From: Dysgonomonas sp. HDW5A
GTDB taxonomy: Bacteria; Bacteroidota; Bacteroidia; Bacteroidales; Dysgonomonadaceae
Assembly: GCF_011299555.1 (NCBI RefSeq)
Contig: NZ_CP049857.1
Span: 3,472,001-3,536,000 of the forward strand
Direction: 5' to 3'
Length of the DNA: 64,000 nucleotides
Notes under the pieces: generated by a model
What the model saw: the letters and a program-made list of their open reading frames with translations, nothing else
What the model was told of the DNA's origin: nothing
The model's database searches: none
Made by a program: the position numbers and the translations under genes
Part shown: piece after piece, positions 28,398 to 37,848 of the stretch
How positions within the stretch are numbered: position 1 is the first letter of the stretch
How the letters are laid out: each line of letters starts with the position of its first letter

Positions 28398-28805
28398 ATG
28401 AAAGCAAATGTTTTTACTTCAGTTATTGTTGCTCTGTTTTTATTTGCAATTAATTCTAGCGTGGTAAAAGCAGATTCAGATGCAGTATTGTATCATAATG
28501 TTGAAAAGACAGAAAATGTAGTTTCTACTACTTATTTTAAAGGAGATGTTCAAAATAACAATCTTGTACCTTTCAAAAAGAAAGTAAACACATTGAATGA
28601 ACAAGGCGCATTTGTGTCTAAAGTTACTTATATATGGAATGAATCAAATAAAAGCTGGACACCTTCTAATAAGATGGTTTATACATATGATGGAGCCAAG
28701 GTGATGAGTGTATCTCGTTCTGATTGGAATGAAAAGACTAAGAAATGGAACGAACCAGAGAAAGCTTCTTATAGTTATAATGAAGACGGCACATGTATAC
28801 AATAA
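28398..28805 (+). CDS. Exported protein, DUF3836-like
   Basis: This 135-residue protein has a signal peptide (MKANVFTSVIVALFLFAINSSVVKA) and no lipid Cys. The mature part has repeated short Trp/Tyr-rich strands: VTYIWNESNKSWTPSNKMVYTY and SRSDWNEKTKKWNEPEKASYSY. This matches DUF3836, small secreted Bacteroidota proteins of unknown function. The YTYD/YSYNEDG pattern is shared with the larger RHS/YD-like repeats, but here it is only two copies. Its promoter region holds a duplicated 20-base element. No operon partner is visible. Confidence 0.82.
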   Translation: MKANVFTSVIVALFLFAINSSVVKADSDAVLYHNVEKTENVVSTTYFKGDVQNNNLVPFKKKVNTLNEQGAFVSKVTYIWNESNKSWTPSNKMVYTYDGAKVMSVSRSDWNEKTKKWNEPEKASYSYNEDGTCIQ

Positions 28806-28866
28806 TCATCTTTTCACAAATTATATATATTAATAGAAGTATGGAAGAGTAGGTATCATTAGATAG

Positions 28867-30777
28867 CTACTCTTTCTTTTTGCTGTGCTTTAGGTAATCG
28901 TCTTCAAAAAAATAGGTCTCATTGTCGAGATGGAATCGTATTGTATTGATTATATCTTCTTCTTTATACTCTGATATTTCATTAATTATATCATCGATAG
29001 AGTAATTCTTGTAAGTTATTAATTGTCCTATTTTTTCTGATATATCATTAAATTTGTAATTATTGAGGCCTGTATCAGATTTAGCAAGGCATACGTCACA
29101 CTGTCCGCAATCTTTACTCTTACCCTCTCCAAAATAGCTCAACAGCATTCTACTGCGACAAATGTCATTGCGTTCGGCATATTCGGTAATTCCTTTAATT
29201 CGTTTCTCGAATCTCTTTTTCCTTACTTCATATACAGTTTGAGAAATTACCAGATATTTTATGGAAACTCTGGGTTGTTTATAAATTATAAAAGGAGTCT
29301 TTTTAAAAGGTATATATTCTATTATTCGCTTTTTAGCCAATATTTTAAGCATCTGATAGACTTCTGTTCTGCTCTTTTTGAGATGTAATGCAATTGTTCC
29401 TTCATTTATAGTTACATAGTCAGCGAATATACCGGTATATAATCTCAATACTACATTTATAAGATGCTCGTATTCCGGAGAAAACTCATATTTATATAGT
29501 TCATCCCGATAGATAGAGAAGATTACTCTCGATTGATTATCGGTTTCATCTGTGTATTCGATATATCCGGCCAACTCTATTATCTTTAGAGCATTATGGG
29601 TCGGGATAAGAGGGTACTTATAAATGGAACAGAATTGATGTAAACTGAAGTCGTAGACTGAGTTAAGACCAAACCCTTCGGCTATTTGAAAAAAATATGC
29701 AAGAGATTCATATACACGTATTACAAATTCACGTTCAGGAAATTCATCATCAATACGTTTCTTAAGTTTTGTGCTGTCTGTTTTAGAATATAGTATAGCA
29801 GCATAAGCCTTTTGTTCGTCTCTGCCTGCACGTCCTGCTTCTTGATAATATTCTTCGATAGAATTGGGTAAGTCTATATGCACTACAACACGAACATCGG
29901 GTTTGTCAATTCCCATACCGAAAGCATTAGTCGAAACTATAATCCGGCATTCGTTATTCTTCCAGGCATTTTGTTTACGAGTTTTATCATCGCTACTCAA
30001 TCCGGCATGGTAGAAATCGGCAGAAAGCCCTTGTTGTATTAGTTCTGTAGCTATTTCTTTTGTCCGTAATCGACTACGCACATATACGATAGCACTTCCC
30101 TTGATTTTAGATAGAATTTTTATGAGTGATTCGGTTTTATTATCACTTTCACGAACTATATAGGATAGATTTTTTCGTTCGAAGCTTTTTCTGAAAACAT
30201 TCTTTTCTTTGAATCCCAGAATGTTTTGAATGTCATCGGTGACTTCGGGCGTTGCAGTAGCTGTAAGTGCCAAGACAGGAACATTTGGGAGCTCCTTTCG
30301 TATATCTGCAATATTCATATATGACGGGCGGAAGTCATATCCCCATTGTGAGATACAGTGAGATTCGTCAATAGCCAAAAGACACACATTCATACTCCGA
30401 ATTTTAGTAAGGAATAGCTGTGTACCTAATCGTTCAGGTGATATATAAAGAAATTTGTAATCACCCAAGATCGCATTATCCAATGTTATCATTATCTCAT
30501 TGTGAGACATCCCTGAATATATAGATAATGCTTTTATGCCTTTTTCTTTCAGGTTATCTACCTGATCTTTCATTAGGGCAATAAGGGGGGTAATAACAAG
30601 GCAAATACCATCCATAGCCAAAGCAGGAACCTGAAAAGTAATAGACTTTCCTCCTCCTGTAGGCATAAGACCTAAAGTGTCTTTTCCTGAAAAGACACTT
30701 TTGATGATATCTTCCTGTAAAGGTCTGAATTCAGAATATCCCCAGTATTCACGTAGTATTTTATGAAAAATATTCAA
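28867..30777 (-). CDS. recQ: RecQ-family ATP-dependent DNA helicase
   Basis: This 636-residue helicase unwinds DNA 3'-to-5' in recombination and repair. Motifs are clear: motif I MPTGGGKS (residues 39-46), motif II DESHCISQWGYDFRPSY (DESH 137-140), and motif VI GRAGRDEQ. The RecQ zinc-binding domain is present: CRSRMLLSYFGEGKSKDCGQCDVC. There is no obvious HRDC domain; the C-terminus (about 595-636) is a short acidic tail instead. It is the last gene in a tight unit, 20 bases after the metallo-beta-lactamase-fold gene, with recJ first, so DNA repair genes flank the lipoprotein. Confidence 0.95.
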   Translation of the reverse strand: MNIFHKILREYWGYSEFRPLQEDIIKSVFSGKDTLGLMPTGGGKSITFQVPALAMDGICLVITPLIALMKDQVDNLKEKGIKALSIYSGMSHNEIMITLDNAILGDYKFLYISPERLGTQLFLTKIRSMNVCLLAIDESHCISQWGYDFRPSYMNIADIRKELPNVPVLALTATATPEVTDDIQNILGFKEKNVFRKSFERKNLSYIVRESDNKTESLIKILSKIKGSAIVYVRSRLRTKEIATELIQQGLSADFYHAGLSSDDKTRKQNAWKNNECRIIVSTNAFGMGIDKPDVRVVVHIDLPNSIEEYYQEAGRAGRDEQKAYAAILYSKTDSTKLKKRIDDEFPEREFVIRVYESLAYFFQIAEGFGLNSVYDFSLHQFCSIYKYPLIPTHNALKIIELAGYIEYTDETDNQSRVIFSIYRDELYKYEFSPEYEHLINVVLRLYTGIFADYVTINEGTIALHLKKSRTEVYQMLKILAKKRIIEYIPFKKTPFIIYKQPRVSIKYLVISQTVYEVRKKRFEKRIKGITEYAERNDICRSRMLLSYFGEGKSKDCGQCDVCLAKSDTGLNNYKFNDISEKIGQLITYKNYSIDDIINEISEYKEEDIINTIRFHLDNETYFFEDDYLKHSKKKE

Positions 30778-30797
30778 TTCAGTTATTCAGAATATTT

Positions 30798-31616
30798 TTA
30801 GAGGTTCGACATTGAACGCACTAATACTTTGGCTTTATTATTTTCTTTTTCTAAGGCTTTTAAGATTTTCTTATCGTTAAAATCCGAAAAGTGGTAAGGA
30901 TAAAGATAGATTGGAGATACTTTTTGTACAGCATCTACAAACATTTCATCTGTCATAGTATAAGGCGTGTTCTTGGGTAAGAAAGCTATATAAATATCCT
31001 TTAATTGTTTCATTTCGGGAATATTTTCGGTATCACCTGCTACATACACTTTTTCGCTGCCAAAAGTAAGTACATAACCATTACCTCTGCCTTTAGGATG
31101 ATAAAATTCACCATCGGAGTTTTTGCTGACAATATTGTATGCAGGAACAGCCTGAATATCGATTCCTTCAAAAACCGTTTTATCTCCATTGTTTAGAACT
31201 TCTCCGTAAGTTAGAGAATCGGCACATACCTTAGAAACGATAAAACGAGTATTCGCTTTTTTTATTTGCTCAATAGCATTTATATCGAAGTGATCAGAAT
31301 GCTCATGGGTAAGTAATATTAAATCAGCCTTAGGTAGTTTCGAATAATCGGCAACCTTCGAGTATGGGTCTACATGTATGACTTTTCCATTAATTGTAAA
31401 GATCAGAGATGCGTGTCCTACTACGGTAACGTTAAGCTCTCCCATTTTGGTGAGGTAGCTGTCCGATGGGAGTGATTGGGGTTGAGACTGAGTTTCTTCC
31501 ATATTTGTATTATTTTCAGAAACATTACTTGTATCTTCTACTTTTTTTCCGCTATTACATGCAGTTGCGCAAGAAAATATTGCTACTGCACCGAGAAGCA
31601 TGATCAAATCTCTCAT
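30798..31616 (-). CDS. Metallo-beta-lactamase-fold hydrolase, predicted lipoprotein
   Basis: This 272-residue protein has an N-terminal lipoprotein-like signal (MRDLIMLLGAVAIFSCATAC, Cys 20), a Ser/Gln/Asn-rich linker (about 21-55), then a UPF0173-type metallo-beta-lactamase domain: THEHSDH zinc motif (residues 103-109), AGDTENIPEM, and a late PYHFSDF. The substrate is unknown; related proteins are ribonuclease Z-like or lactonase-like. It is unusual to find it between recJ and recQ with 22- and 20-base gaps, which says it is transcribed with them. If the signal is real, the protein works outside the cytoplasm while its neighbours act on DNA. Confidence 0.85.
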   Translation of the reverse strand: MRDLIMLLGAVAIFSCATACNSGKKVEDTSNVSENNTNMEETQSQPQSLPSDSYLTKMGELNVTVVGHASLIFTINGKVIHVDPYSKVADYSKLPKADLILLTHEHSDHFDINAIEQIKKANTRFIVSKVCADSLTYGEVLNNGDKTVFEGIDIQAVPAYNIVSKNSDGEFYHPKGRGNGYVLTFGSEKVYVAGDTENIPEMKQLKDIYIAFLPKNTPYTMTDEMFVDAVQKVSPIYLYPYHFSDFNDKKILKALEKENNKAKVLVRSMSNL

Positions 31617-31638
31617 ATGCTGTTATTTTATTATTGTA

Positions 31639-33363
31639 TTAAGAAAATTGTCCTTTATCTATATCTTTTATATAAAGTTGCGTATTTGTTTTTCCATTAT
31701 GAACGTTTTCTTCTAATGTATAACAAATATCAAAAAGATCATTTTTAATCATAGTAAAACTTCCACTCTGTCTGAAAGCAATACCATGTATGGGGGTATT
31801 GAGTGATGAATCGACCATATCTAGTTTGATATGTAAAGAATCTTTTCCTACTAACTTACTGTTTCCGTAATCTTCAACATCTTTAGATACGAAGATAGGA
31901 TTTAGATTTTCGGGACCGAAAGGGGCAAATTGCTCTAAATCGGATACAAATTTATTATTGATATCGATGAAATCTAATTCAGCATTAATGTCGATTTGAG
32001 GACGCATCATTTCGGGTGCAATTAGCTCTACAGACATGGCTTCGAAACGACGTCTGAATTCTTGCAGATTTTCCTCTTTCAACGAAAGACCTGCTGCATA
32101 AGTATGACCTCCAAAATTTTCGAGTATATCTTTACACGCTTCAATTGCTTTGTATACATCAAAACCCATAACCGAACGTGCCGATCCTGTAACGAGATTG
32201 TTCGATTTGGTAAGAACAACAGCTGGGCGATAGTATTTCTCAGTCAGTCTGGATGCAACAATTCCGATCACTCCTTTGTGCCAATCTTTATTGAAAATGA
32301 CAATACTGTTTATTTTAGTTATGTCAAGTTCCGACTCTATAAAATTAGTCGCCTCGTCTGTGATACGTTTATCAAGCTCGCGGCGATTTGCATTATAATG
32401 GTCTATATTTTCACTTTTGAGTTTTGCATCAAGAGCTGTGTTTGATAAAAGTAGATCCACAGCCTCTTTTCCATTCATCATACGTCCCGAAGCATTGATA
32501 CGGGGACCTATTTTAAATACAATATCACTTACTGTAATTGATTTATCATTAAGACCGCAAATATCAATAATACCTTGTAATCCCATACTTGGACTTGAAT
32601 TCAATTGCTTGAGTCCATAATGAGTAAGGATACGATTTTCGCCCGTTAATGGTACAATATCGGATGCAATGCTTACAGCCACCAGATCAAGCAGATCAAG
32701 CAGTTCCGAAAAATCGATCTTGTTATTTTGAGCTAAAGCCTGTGCCAGTTTAAAACCAACTCCACAGCCCGACAAGTGTTCGTAAGGATAAATCGAATCG
32801 ACTCGTTTTGCATCTACAACAGCAACTGCATCGGGTAATGTTTCATCCGGCATGTGATGATCGCAGATGATAAAGTCAATCCCTTTATCTTTAGCATATT
32901 TGACTTTCTCAATGGCTTTTATACCACAATCGAGAGCTATAATCAGCTTAACATCAGTTTCAGCAGCATAGTCTATTCCCTGTTCGGATATTCCATAACC
33001 TTCATCATATCTGTCGGGAATGTAATAATCGAGATTGGTTGTAAACTTTCTTAAGAACTTAAACACGAGAGCTACAGCTGTAGTTCCGTCCACATCGTAA
33101 TCACCATATACCAAAATACGTTCTTTTTGTCCTAAAGCTTTCTCAATTCTATTGATTGCTTTATCCATGTCAGGCAAGAGAAAAGGATCATGAAGATCTT
33201 TTAAACTTGGGTGAAAGAACTTATGTGCTTTATCAACAGTGTCTATTCCTCGTTGAATAAGCAGTTGACATAGAGCAGGGTGCATTCCCAGCTTAACTGC
33301 TAGTTCATCTCTGGTCTCTGTCTCTTTTGGTGTAAGTGGTTTGTAATTCCATTTGTAAATCAT
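31639..33363 (-). CDS. recJ: Single-stranded-DNA-specific exonuclease RecJ
   Basis: This 574-residue nuclease degrades single-stranded DNA 5'-to-3' in recombination and mismatch repair. The DHH-family motifs are DYDVDG (residues 88-93), LDCGI (motif II, about 144) and CDHHMPDE (DHH 168-170). The DHHA1 motif GGHTYAAGLSL is near residue 423, and the RecJ OB-like C-terminal region follows. The length is normal. It is first of the recJ-MBL-recQ unit. The promoter region upstream contains a hairpin at 33396-33415 that may affect expression. Confidence 0.96.
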   Translation of the reverse strand: MIYKWNYKPLTPKETETRDELAVKLGMHPALCQLLIQRGIDTVDKAHKFFHPSLKDLHDPFLLPDMDKAINRIEKALGQKERILVYGDYDVDGTTAVALVFKFLRKFTTNLDYYIPDRYDEGYGISEQGIDYAAETDVKLIIALDCGIKAIEKVKYAKDKGIDFIICDHHMPDETLPDAVAVVDAKRVDSIYPYEHLSGCGVGFKLAQALAQNNKIDFSELLDLLDLVAVSIASDIVPLTGENRILTHYGLKQLNSSPSMGLQGIIDICGLNDKSITVSDIVFKIGPRINASGRMMNGKEAVDLLLSNTALDAKLKSENIDHYNANRRELDKRITDEATNFIESELDITKINSIVIFNKDWHKGVIGIVASRLTEKYYRPAVVLTKSNNLVTGSARSVMGFDVYKAIEACKDILENFGGHTYAAGLSLKEENLQEFRRRFEAMSVELIAPEMMRPQIDINAELDFIDINNKFVSDLEQFAPFGPENLNPIFVSKDVEDYGNSKLVGKDSLHIKLDMVDSSLNTPIHGIAFRQSGSFTMIKNDLFDICYTLEENVHNGKTNTQLYIKDIDKGQFS

Positions 33364-33674
33364 TATATATTGTTTTTCTTTTCTCTTTTCAGGGCAGAAG
33401 CCTCACAAGGCTTCTAAATCTCTTTGTATCAATACTTATTCTCTAAACCTTAGAGTTGACACATTGAGCTATATCTCGTAAAGATACTATATATATATAA
33501 CACTGAATAATGATTATGTGTTTTTATTGTCGAAAAAAAAATGAGAAATCCAATATTTATTGATTAATAATTCTTTATAAAGTTGTGAACCTTATTGTTG
33601 TTTTAGTCGCTATAATAGTCGGAGGTTGTTATGATTGAAAAATGGAGCTAAGTCTTTAATGTTATCTGAACTGA
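33364..33674. other. Intergenic region recJ / TonB receptor
   Basis: This 311-base AT-rich gap holds a hairpin at 33396-33415 (AGAAGCCT with AGGCTTCT, 4-base loop) with no T run on either strand, so it is not a classic terminator. I see no gene, tRNA or clear promoter in the rest. Confidence 0.6.
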
Positions 33675-36086
33675 TTAAAAATCAGCTACTATTTTAAAGT
33701 TCAATTGGCGTCCGGTTAAATAATTAGGTACTGCAAATTGTTGATTAAAGACATTGGTTATCCAATAATATGAATTGGTATTATTGATGTCAAATAAATT
33801 AAATATGTCAACTCCGAGCCAAATGTTCTTGAATGACCCTAAAAAAGAATTTGTTCGTCTGATACTGAAATCTTCACCTAGAGCCTGCCATGCAAAGCCA
33901 ATATCTAAACGACGATAGGCCGGTGTACGGAAGTAACCCTTCTCGAAAAATCCTGAATTTGGAGCGGCTTGGGGTAATCCCTGTGACAGATGACCTCGAA
34001 GATTCATTGTCAAACGTTCTATCCCCGGGAAATAGTCTTGAAAAAATAGAGAAATATTATATCGTTGATCGGTTGGTAAGGGAGCTTGGACTCCATCTAC
34101 CGTTTGTTGAGTCTTCATCAACGAAAAGCTGATCCAGCTATCAGATCCTTTTACAAATTCACCAAATAATTTCATGTCCCATCCCATGCTATATCCAGTT
34201 CCTGAGTTTTCGCCCGAATATCTGATTTTTACATTATCAACAGTGTATGGTACAAGATTGGATAGCTTTTTATAGTAAACCTCACTTGTAAATTTAAAGG
34301 GACGATCCATCGATCTGAATTTGTAATCACCACCCAAAACAAAGTGTATTGATTTTTGTGATTTAATATCTTCATTTAGTTCTATAACCGAGTTTTGACC
34401 CTTGGTAACTATTTTTTGATATTCCCTGTAAAAGGGGGCTTGGTAATAGATACCTGTAGCAAAACGTAAAGTAATGTCTCTTTTTGTGTCGGGTATGAGT
34501 GCTATTGATCCTCTTGGGCTGATAATAGTTTCGTCATTAAAGGTCCAATGACTGGCTCTGATACCTGCATTGATATATATGATATTGTCTCCCGACATAA
34601 ATTGATAAGTGTCTTGCAGAAATGCTGCATATCGGGTACTTGTAATTTCATTATCAGAACGGAGGTTACTGTATACGCTCACGATATCCCCAAGATTGGG
34701 TAATGAATAACCTGCCGAATCGCGAACACTCCATTCTTTTATTTTGTCATTAATTTTTTCCTGTTGTAGCGTCAGACCCCATTTAAGGGCATGTTTACCA
34801 ACTTTAAATGAACCTAGATGACGAATATTGGTAACATCCAGGTTTAAGCTGTTTCGTGCATGTTCCAGATACGAACCAACTGCCAGCAATCCTCCATTTT
34901 CACCATCAGCACCATTACTCGATAGATTTAAGTCTGTCAGTTTGTATTCGCCACTTATATCATAGCGTTCGTATTCCCTTGATGAAAAAGCCGAACCAAT
35001 AAATTCAATTTCGAGATTGTCGGATAGTTTTCCTTTCATGCTTAATGCACCAAAATAAGTGAGGAATTTATCATTTTCCCATCCATCAAAATACACTGTG
35101 AAATCTTTTGCATTGTCAGCCGATCCGAATTGCGTTTGACGGCTTTTTGGCGTGAATTTGTAAACATTACTAGATATATTTCCCATGAAGCCAACTTCCC
35201 ACTTTGACGATAGTCCCAAAGTCATATAGGTTTGTGCATCAACAAATGTAGGATCGTACTCTGCATTTGTATCAAGCGTTCCTAGCAGTGCCCTTGTGGT
35301 TTTGTATCTAAATCCTGTTATTTGAGTAAAACGTCCGCTTGAGCTTCCGATATAAGCATTTGCCCCGAGTAAACTAGCTGCTGCCGAAGCCTCAAAAGAT
35401 TGTGGTTTCTTGTAAGTAATATCGAGAGCCGAAGACATTCTGTCGCCATAAGATGATTCAAAACCTCCGGTGGAGAATTTTACCTCTTTTGTCATCTCGG
35501 GGTTTATAAAGCTTAATCCTTCTTGTTGCCCTGATCGAATAAGTAGAGGCCTGTATATTTCTATTCCGTTTACGTAAACAATATTTTCATCATAATTACC
35601 CCCTCGAACCGAATACTGAGAACTCATTTCATTCGTGGAGCTTACACCTGCCCCTAAGGCGAGAATAGATTCGATACTTCCTCCGGTAGGATCGGATAAT
35701 AGATTCGTTTTACCAATTTCTATTTTGTTCATGGTGGAGGTTTGCGCTTTTTCTCCCAAAACGGTAACTTCCTCCAGAACGGTTTCACGCATCATTGTAT
35801 TGATGGTCATATTGCCTATAACTTTTGCAATCTTTCGTTCGGTTTTTTGATAACCTATTCGTGAAAATACGATAGTAATAGAATCTCCCACAGGAACCGT
35901 TATTTGGTATTTCCCCTGATTATTAGTGAAAACACCTAGTGCTGAGCCTTGCACAGATACACTTACAAAATCTACAGGGCTGTTATCAAAATTAGTTACA
36001 GTTCCGCTTATTTTTGCTTGTTGTGCTGCCAGACCAGTTCCAAATAATAAAAATATTAAAGTGATGTATATGTGTTGTTTAATCAT
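33675..36086 (-). CDS. TonB-dependent outer-membrane receptor
   Basis: This 803-residue receptor has a signal peptide (MIKQHIYITLIFLLFGTGLAA), a carboxypeptidase-regulatory-like domain (about residues 24-105, ISGTVTNFDNSPVDFVSVSVQGS), a plug (about 110-225, with SVRGGNYDENIVYVNGIEI), and a barrel ending in Phe. It lacks a SusD partner and is shorter than SusC proteins, so it belongs to the iron/cobalamin or siderophore-type receptors rather than glycan uptake. The substrate cannot be read from the sequence. It is divergent from the oxidoreductase operon starting at 36438. Confidence 0.92.
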   Translation of the reverse strand: MIKQHIYITLIFLLFGTGLAAQQAKISGTVTNFDNSPVDFVSVSVQGSALGVFTNNQGKYQITVPVGDSITIVFSRIGYQKTERKIAKVIGNMTINTMMRETVLEEVTVLGEKAQTSTMNKIEIGKTNLLSDPTGGSIESILALGAGVSSTNEMSSQYSVRGGNYDENIVYVNGIEIYRPLLIRSGQQEGLSFINPEMTKEVKFSTGGFESSYGDRMSSALDITYKKPQSFEASAAASLLGANAYIGSSSGRFTQITGFRYKTTRALLGTLDTNAEYDPTFVDAQTYMTLGLSSKWEVGFMGNISSNVYKFTPKSRQTQFGSADNAKDFTVYFDGWENDKFLTYFGALSMKGKLSDNLEIEFIGSAFSSREYERYDISGEYKLTDLNLSSNGADGENGGLLAVGSYLEHARNSLNLDVTNIRHLGSFKVGKHALKWGLTLQQEKINDKIKEWSVRDSAGYSLPNLGDIVSVYSNLRSDNEITSTRYAAFLQDTYQFMSGDNIIYINAGIRASHWTFNDETIISPRGSIALIPDTKRDITLRFATGIYYQAPFYREYQKIVTKGQNSVIELNEDIKSQKSIHFVLGGDYKFRSMDRPFKFTSEVYYKKLSNLVPYTVDNVKIRYSGENSGTGYSMGWDMKLFGEFVKGSDSWISFSLMKTQQTVDGVQAPLPTDQRYNISLFFQDYFPGIERLTMNLRGHLSQGLPQAAPNSGFFEKGYFRTPAYRRLDIGFAWQALGEDFSIRRTNSFLGSFKNIWLGVDIFNLFDINNTNSYYWITNVFNQQFAVPNYLTGRQLNFKIVADF

Positions 36087-36437
36087 GTTCTTTGTCAGAA
36101 TGAATTTTAGTAAACTCTGTATTACAGAAGTTCAATAGTTCCCAAAGTTAATTGATATTTTAGAATTTAAACATAAGGAACCTGCCAGTTTCTCTGTTTT
36201 TAATTAGAAAAGTTGGTTTTGTTCATTATTCTTTATCGAATTTATCTATTGGCAATATTATTGTGTATCTTGTTTTTAACTATAATAAGGAGGTAATATC
36301 TTAACATTCTGTTGACAATTTTATAGATAAAAAAGACCGGAATGTAATAATAAGCTATAACTTTGTGCCTATTCAACTGACCGGAAAACGAAACGTAGAA
36401 TTATCATAAAGTAATTGACAACTATCTATAATAAGAT
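36087..36437. other. Intergenic region TonB receptor / oxidoreductase operon
   Basis: A 351-base AT-rich gap. It holds a TAACTTTG -7 box (36358-36365) for the ferredoxin gene. A perfect AAGGAGGT at 36287-36294 has no start codon or ORF after it. No other feature could be supported. Confidence 0.6.
36358..36365 (+). promoter_or_regulatory. -7 box of the 2-oxoacid oxidoreductase operon
   Basis: TAACTTTG matches TAnnTTTG 72 bases before the first start codon. Confidence 0.5.
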
Positions 36438-36665
36438 ATGGCAAAAGTAAAAGGAACAGTAGTAGTCGACGTCGAACGATGTAAAGGCTGCGATCTGTGT
36501 GTTGTGTCCTGTCCTTGTGATGTGCTTGAACTACAGGCTCGTGAGGTAAATCAAAAAGGATATCATTATGTGTTTATGAAAAATGAGGATGCATGCATCG
36601 GGTGTGCCAATTGTGGTTATGTTTGTCCTGATGGGTGTTTAACTGTATATAGACAAAAAGGCTAA
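36438..36665 (+). CDS. 2-oxoacid:ferredoxin oxidoreductase, delta subunit (ferredoxin)
   Basis: This 75-residue protein holds two [4Fe-4S] clusters. The two Cys motifs are CKGCDLCVVSC and CIGCANCGYVC, each with a trailing Pro or later Cys. It carries electrons between the catalytic subunits and free ferredoxin. It is first in the delta-alpha-beta-gamma operon, 53 bases before the alpha gene. The length is normal for the small, stand-alone delta subunit. Confidence 0.95.
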   Translation: MAKVKGTVVVDVERCKGCDLCVVSCPCDVLELQAREVNQKGYHYVFMKNEDACIGCANCGYVCPDGCLTVYRQKG

Positions 36666-36718
36666 TTTCTTAGGAATTTAGTCTTTTGTAGTATATTAAC
36701 TTACTCGAATTAAAATTT

Positions 36719-37801
36719 ATGTCAGAAGAAATATATTTGATGAAAGGCAATGAGGCAATTGCTCATGCTGCGATCCGCATAGGGGTAGATGGCTATTTTG
36801 GCTATCCTATTACCCCCCAATCGGAAATTATAGAAACATTAATGAGCGAAGCTCCCTGGACAACAACCGGTATGGTTGTAATGCAGGCTGAAAGCGAAAC
36901 TGCATCTATCAATATGGTGTATGGCGGTGCCGGCTGTGGTAAAATGGTGATGACATCTTCGTCAAGTACAGGTATGAGTCTTATGCAGGAAGGTGTATCT
37001 TTTCTGGCAGGAGGAAATTTGCCTTGTCTCTTGATTAATGTCATGCGTGGAGGTCCCGGTTTGGGGACTATCCAACCATCTCAGTCTGATTATTTTCAGA
37101 CAGTAAAGGGTGGGGGACATGGTGATTATAAAATGATAACTCTTGCTCCTGCCTCGGTACAGGAAATGGCCGATTTTGTAGATCTAGGGTTTAAATTGGC
37201 ATTCAAATATTCGACTCCCGCAACCATATTAGCAGACGGTGTTATCGGACAGATGATGGAAAAGGTAAAACTTCCTGAATTTAGAAGAAGACGTACCGAG
37301 AAAGAAATACGTGAGCAATGTCCTTGGGCAACCTTGGGTAAACCTGCAGATCGTAAACCTAATATAATTACAACTCTTGAGTTGGATTCTCATGCAATGG
37401 AGAGAAATAATCTTCATCTACAGGCTAAATATAAAGAGATTGAAGCTAATGAGGTAATGTATCAGGAAATCGATTGTGAAGACATAGATTATCTGATTGT
37501 AGCCTTTGGTTCGGCTGCACGTATCAGTCAAAAGGCAATGGAATTGGCAAGAGCGGAAGGAATAAAAGTCGGAGTTTTAAGACCAATAACATTATGGCCT
37601 TTCCCTACTAAGATTATCAAAGAATATGCCTCGAAAGTAAAAGGTATACTTACCGTTGAAATGAATGCCGGACAAATGGTTGAAGATGTACGCTTATCGG
37701 TAAGCGGACAAGTTCCGGTAGAACATTTCGGACGTTTGGGAGGGATTATTCCTACACCCAATGAGGTTGTTGTTGCTTTAAAAGAAAAATTGGGCTGTTG
37801 A
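36719..37801 (+). CDS. 2-oxoacid:ferredoxin oxidoreductase, alpha subunit
   Basis: This 360-residue subunit of an oxygen-sensitive enzyme that decarboxylates a 2-oxoacid to acyl-CoA, passing electrons to ferredoxin. The GYPITPQSEIIETL segment near the start and the SSSSTGMSLMQEGVSFL segment that follows are typical of the pyrimidine-binding domain. The C-terminal half binds CoA-related contacts (GVLRPITLWPFP). Automated annotations often call this VorB (branched-chain) or KorA (2-oxoglutarate); the sequence alone does not settle which substrate is preferred. It is followed by beta after 47 bases. Confidence 0.93.
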   Translation: MSEEIYLMKGNEAIAHAAIRIGVDGYFGYPITPQSEIIETLMSEAPWTTTGMVVMQAESETASINMVYGGAGCGKMVMTSSSSTGMSLMQEGVSFLAGGNLPCLLINVMRGGPGLGTIQPSQSDYFQTVKGGGHGDYKMITLAPASVQEMADFVDLGFKLAFKYSTPATILADGVIGQMMEKVKLPEFRRRRTEKEIREQCPWATLGKPADRKPNIITTLELDSHAMERNNLHLQAKYKEIEANEVMYQEIDCEDIDYLIVAFGSAARISQKAMELARAEGIKVGVLRPITLWPFPTKIIKEYASKVKGILTVEMNAGQMVEDVRLSVSGQVPVEHFGRLGGIIPTPNEVVVALKEKLGC

Positions 37802-37848
37802 TTTAGAACAATCCATTAATGAATTTAAAAATTTAAGGATAAGATAAA

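Noticed and set aside
33396-33415. Hairpin as rho-independent terminator
   Set aside because: The stem is good, but no T run follows on either strand. It is recorded only as a feature of the gap.
36287-36294. Perfect AAGGAGGT as ribosome-binding site
   Set aside because: No start codon or ORF of useful length follows, and this group rarely uses such sites. The operon starts about 140 bases later.
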